From positions 1 through 7,086 of the forward strand of contig MEHH01000145.1 in NCBI GenBank assembly GCA_001940755.1: a DNA stretch of 7,086 bases, read 5' to 3'. The notes under the pieces are model-generated. The model saw nothing but the letters and a program-made list of their open reading frames with translations. It was not told the DNA's origin and made no database searches. Each line of letters begins with the position of its first letter. Positions within the stretch are counted from its first letter, which is position 1. The translations under genes and the position numbers were made by a program. Below, piece after piece: positions 5,202-7,086 of this stretch. The DNA is from Candidatus Heimdallarchaeota archaeon AB_125. Lineage in GTDB: Archaea > Asgardarchaeota > Heimdallarchaeia > Heimdallarchaeales > Heimdallarchaeaceae.

Positions 5202-5933
5202 ATGATTCGTTGTATTATTTATGTAAGAACTTCAACAGCTGATCAAGAATCAGGTCTGGAAACACAAATAGATGATGTCACTGCAAAAGTCTATCAAGCT
5301 GGAGACAGAGAGATCGTTAGAATCATTCGAGATGAAGATGTTCCAGGAGATAGTGATCCAGAATATAGAGATGGATTCAAAGAAATTTTACAAATGGTTG
5401 AGAATGATGAGTTTGATGAGCTATGGAGTCAATCGCGAGATAGATTATCAAGAGATGTTGATATCCTTGGGTATATTAGAGTAATGCTCAAGAAAAAAGA
5501 CATTGCTATCATATGTTTAGATGATGAGGATAACAAAGCTTTTGCAAGGATAAAGGATTTATTTGGAGAAATGGAATTAGAGAAATATAGGGAAAAACGT
5601 TACAAAGGAATGTTGCGAAGGATAGAAAGCAAGAAAGTTATGTCTCGTCCTCCTTTTGGTTATACAGTTGGTGAGGAAGGAGGTTTAATTATAGATGAGA
5701 GTAAAATGGGCATAATAAGACGTCTCTTTGGTGAGTTTGATAATCCTTTTGCTTCACTTAAAACCCTAAGTATCAAATATAATATCCCCGTATCAACTTT
5801 GAGAAATATTCGTTCAAATCCAATCTATAGAACTGGAGAAGTAAGATGGGCAGGGAAAATAGCTTACTATGTTAATCCGATTGTACCTGAAGATAAGGAT
5901 CAGATGCTAAAAACTGAATGGGAAGGAAACTAA
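5202..5933 (+). CDS. Serine recombinase (resolvase/invertase superfamily), compact form
   Basis: The N-terminal catalytic domain (about 1-140) has YVRTSTADQ (7-15), with nucleophile S11 and R9. It also has RDRLSRD (79-85), where D80, R81 and R84 match the active-site Asp-Arg-Arg triad of gamma-delta resolvase. A helix follows (EMELEKYREKRYKGMLRR, 123-140), typical of the dimer-forming E helix. RPPFGY (149-154), GLIIDESKMGIIRRLF (161-176) and NPIYRTGEV (206-214) match the small DNA-binding 'recombinase' domain found in large serine recombinases. At 243 residues it lacks the zinc ribbon and coiled coil of phage-type integrases, so it sits between resolvases and large integrases in size. It probably cuts and rejoins DNA at short paired sites, for inversion, resolution or element movement. 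Palindromic repeats lie immediately upstream. No obvious element ends or cargo genes are visible around it. Confidence 0.92.
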   Translation: MIRCIIYVRTSTADQESGLETQIDDVTAKVYQAGDREIVRIIRDEDVPGDSDPEYRDGFKEILQMVENDEFDELWSQSRDRLSRDVDILGYIRVMLKKKDIAIICLDDEDNKAFARIKDLFGEMELEKYREKRYKGMLRRIESKKVMSRPPFGYTVGEEGGLIIDESKMGIIRRLFGEFDNPFASLKTLSIKYNIPVSTLRNIRSNPIYRTGEVRWAGKIAYYVNPIVPEDKDQMLKTEWEGN

Positions 5934-5939
5934 TCCTTC
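5922..5939. terminator. Hairpin between convergent genes, possible bidirectional terminator
   Basis: GAAGGA (5922-5927) pairs with TCCTTC (5934-5939) around a 6-base loop that contains the recombinase stop codon. The stem sits in the 6-bp gap between two convergent stop codons and could limit read-through in both directions. No long T-run follows on either strand. Confidence 0.35.
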
Positions 5940-6845
5940 TTACTCATACATCTCTCTAATATACTCTTTTTCTAAAACTAATTTTATATCTGGAATATTT
6001 GTACTAAAACCGTGTTCTGTGATGAAACCTGCAATTAAATTAGCAGGAATTATCTCGAAGTAAGGATTGTAAACTTTAACTTCTTTTGGTCTATCTTTTG
6101 CCCAAACATCATTAGATGGGTAGCTCTTGATAGTAAATGGAATTGCTTTCAGAAGTAGTTTTAGTGTTGTACTCGCTATATAGAAAGGAATCTTACACTG
6201 AAAAGCAAAAATAGCCAAAGCGTGACAACCAATTTTGTTTACTACATTACCATTAGGAAATATGGTATCTGCACCAATTAGTACTAAATCAGGATTAAGA
6301 GCTTGTATAGCTCTTCCAGCCGCTGCATCAACAAGATAGTTTACTTTGTAACCAAGATTAACAACTTCTAAAGCTAATTTTTTTCCTTCTAAGGCTGGTC
6401 TTGATTCAAAAATTGTTAATTCAGGTAGGTTTTCTCTATCTTGATCTTCACTAAGTTTTCTAAGAGCACTGAAGATGGTACTTGATCTTGACATAGTTAC
6501 GATATTTTTACATTTAGAAATTATTGGAATCAAATTTTCGATCAAGTGATTCCTTTGGTCATCCATTTTTTGAATTACTCTATCAGCCAAATCTTCAACT
6601 GCAATACCATGTTGGAAGAAGTCAATAAAATATATCAAAACATTTCGAAGTGCTAACATCTCTTTCTTTATTACAATAACTTCTCGAAGCATTTCTGAAA
6701 GATCCATTATCTTCCCATACCTAATTGGATCTTTTTGAATCTCATTTTTTATGAGTTGAATAGCCTTACGAACAATCTCCTCAGATCCACTTGTTTTGTC
6801 TGCTTTCAAATCAGAAATTCGTTCTTGAAATTCTTCTGAATACAC
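5940..6845 (-). CDS. eIF2B alpha/beta/delta-family protein, non-isomerase type
   Basis: The C-terminal half shows the IF-2B Rossmann-like fold: FESRPALEGKKLALEV (146-161), YLVDAAAGRAI (170-180), VLIGADTIFPNGNVVNKIG (188-206) and IPFYIAS (219-225). The N-terminal 110 residues form a helical domain, as usual. The family includes eIF2B regulatory subunits, methylthioribose-1-phosphate isomerase and archaeal ribose-1,5-bisphosphate isomerase. The isomerases use a cysteine (in HCNS-like motifs) and an aspartate. Here the aspartate is kept (D193, in GAD) but the cysteine position appears to be S119 in TMSRSST. This argues for a regulatory or translation-related eIF2B-like protein, or another sugar-phosphate binder. 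The start is GTG with GGAAG 5 bases upstream. A strong TATA box precedes it at the right distance. The 301-residue length is normal. Exact substrate is unknown. Confidence 0.85.
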   Translation of the reverse strand: MYSEEFQERISDLKADKTSGSEEIVRKAIQLIKNEIQKDPIRYGKIMDLSEMLREVIVIKKEMLALRNVLIYFIDFFQHGIAVEDLADRVIQKMDDQRNHLIENLIPIISKCKNIVTMSRSSTIFSALRKLSEDQDRENLPELTIFESRPALEGKKLALEVVNLGYKVNYLVDAAAGRAIQALNPDLVLIGADTIFPNGNVVNKIGCHALAIFAFQCKIPFYIASTTLKLLLKAIPFTIKSYPSNDVWAKDRPKEVKVYNPYFEIIPANLIAGFITEHGFSTNIPDIKLVLEKEYIREMYE

Positions 6846-6886
6846 AGAGCTTCCGTTGGAAATGCCTTTAAAAAGTTGTTTTTTAA

Positions 6887-6896
6887 GTATATAAAA
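6887..6896 (-). promoter_or_regulatory. Archaeal TATA box for the eIF2B-like gene
   Basis: The minus strand reads TTTTATATAC, the best TATA box in the window. Its centre lies about 46 bases before the GTG start, which predicts a leader of about 20 bases. It sits just after the stop codon of the right-edge gene, so the eIF2B-like gene has its own promoter and need not depend on read-through. Confidence 0.6.
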
Positions 6897-6904
6897 GGCT
6901 TAAA

Positions 6905-7086
6905 TTAGATACCAAAGAAGTCTTTTCTCTCGTCAATTAATTCAATGTAAAGTCTATCATACTTATGTGTAAGATGAATTATGTGTTCAGGTAAAATTTC
7001 TTCATCCCATTTATTAAAGAAGGATTTTACTGTTGCTAAGTCTTCCTCATCTACCATCATATCTTTTTGAATTCTAATGATAAGAA
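6905..7086 (-). CDS. Unrecognised protein, C-terminal 59 residues (runs off right edge)
   Basis: A minus-strand frame is open from the window edge to a TAA stop codon at 6905-6907. The visible C-terminus is acidic and helix-like, with DEEDLATVKSFFNKWDEEI, then HIIHLTHKYDRLYIEL and a last DERKDFFGI. I do not recognise a family. In-frame ATG codons lie close to the visible beginning, so a small protein of about 50 residues starting inside the window cannot be excluded; however, the frame is open right to the edge, which favours a longer gene. The AT-rich codon use matches the neighbouring genes. It ends 59 bases before the eIF2B-like start codon, on the same strand. Confidence 0.6.
   Translation of the reverse strand, partial: LIIRIQKDMMVDEEDLATVKSFFNKWDEEILPEHIIHLTHKYDRLYIELIDERKDFFGI

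Noticed and set aside
5272..5484. Plus-strand open frame in another phase within the recombinase gene
   Set aside because: It overlaps the catalytic domain of the recombinase, which is clearly the coding frame.
5940..6845. Ribose-1,5-bisphosphate isomerase or methylthioribose-1-phosphate isomerase
   Set aside because: The catalytic cysteine of both enzymes is not seen at the expected place, so only the broader eIF2B family was named.

Overview
The window reads as an AT-rich archaeal chromosome segment. Several genes are preceded by archaeal TATA boxes (for example CTTTAAATAC before nadA and TTTTATATAC before the eIF2B-like gene). The gene content also fits: an eIF2B-family protein and a Ras/MglA-like small GTPase. 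This combination suggests an Asgard-type archaeon (Loki- or Heimdall-like), but that assignment is inference and no marker gene settles it.

Layout. Positions 1-199 hold the start of an unrecognised minus-strand gene cut by the left edge, in a patch of higher GC. Positions 337-2133 hold a minus-strand nadA-nadC operon for NAD synthesis from iminoaspartate through quinolinate. The nadC product keeps most active-site motifs but ends early and lacks the conserved C-terminal phosphate-loop region. Divergent from nadA, across about 310 bp, lies a plus-strand gene (2443-3489) for an NAD-kinase-fold protein fused to a winged-helix DNA-binding domain. Its kinase signature GGDGT reads GDTGT, and the second glycine-rich loop is degenerate. 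The NAD-site NE motif and the GST-GY/GGP loop are kept. A DNA-binding protein with an NAD(P)-type pocket facing NAD-synthesis genes is the most interesting item here: it looks like a candidate NAD(P)-sensing regulator of nadAC.

Next comes a plus-strand run: a small GTPase (3581-4273), then two small unrecognised proteins, mostly helical, the second translationally coupled to the first (4314-4700, 4697-5146). A compact serine recombinase (5202-5933) follows. Between these genes and the recombinase start codon are two tandem 20-bp units, each a palindrome, and the second covers the ribosome-binding region. This looks like an operator or recombinase-binding site. The recombinase converges, with 6 bp between stop codons, on a minus-strand eIF2B alpha/beta/delta-family gene (5940-6845) that lacks the catalytic cysteine of the sugar-phosphate isomerase branches. 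The right edge holds the C-terminal 59 residues of an unrecognised minus-strand gene.

How they work together: NadA makes quinolinate, NadC converts it to nicotinate mononucleotide, and the NADK-like fusion may sense or phosphorylate the NAD made downstream. No nadB, nadD or nadE is in the window. The GTPase and its two partners look like a separate module of unknown role.
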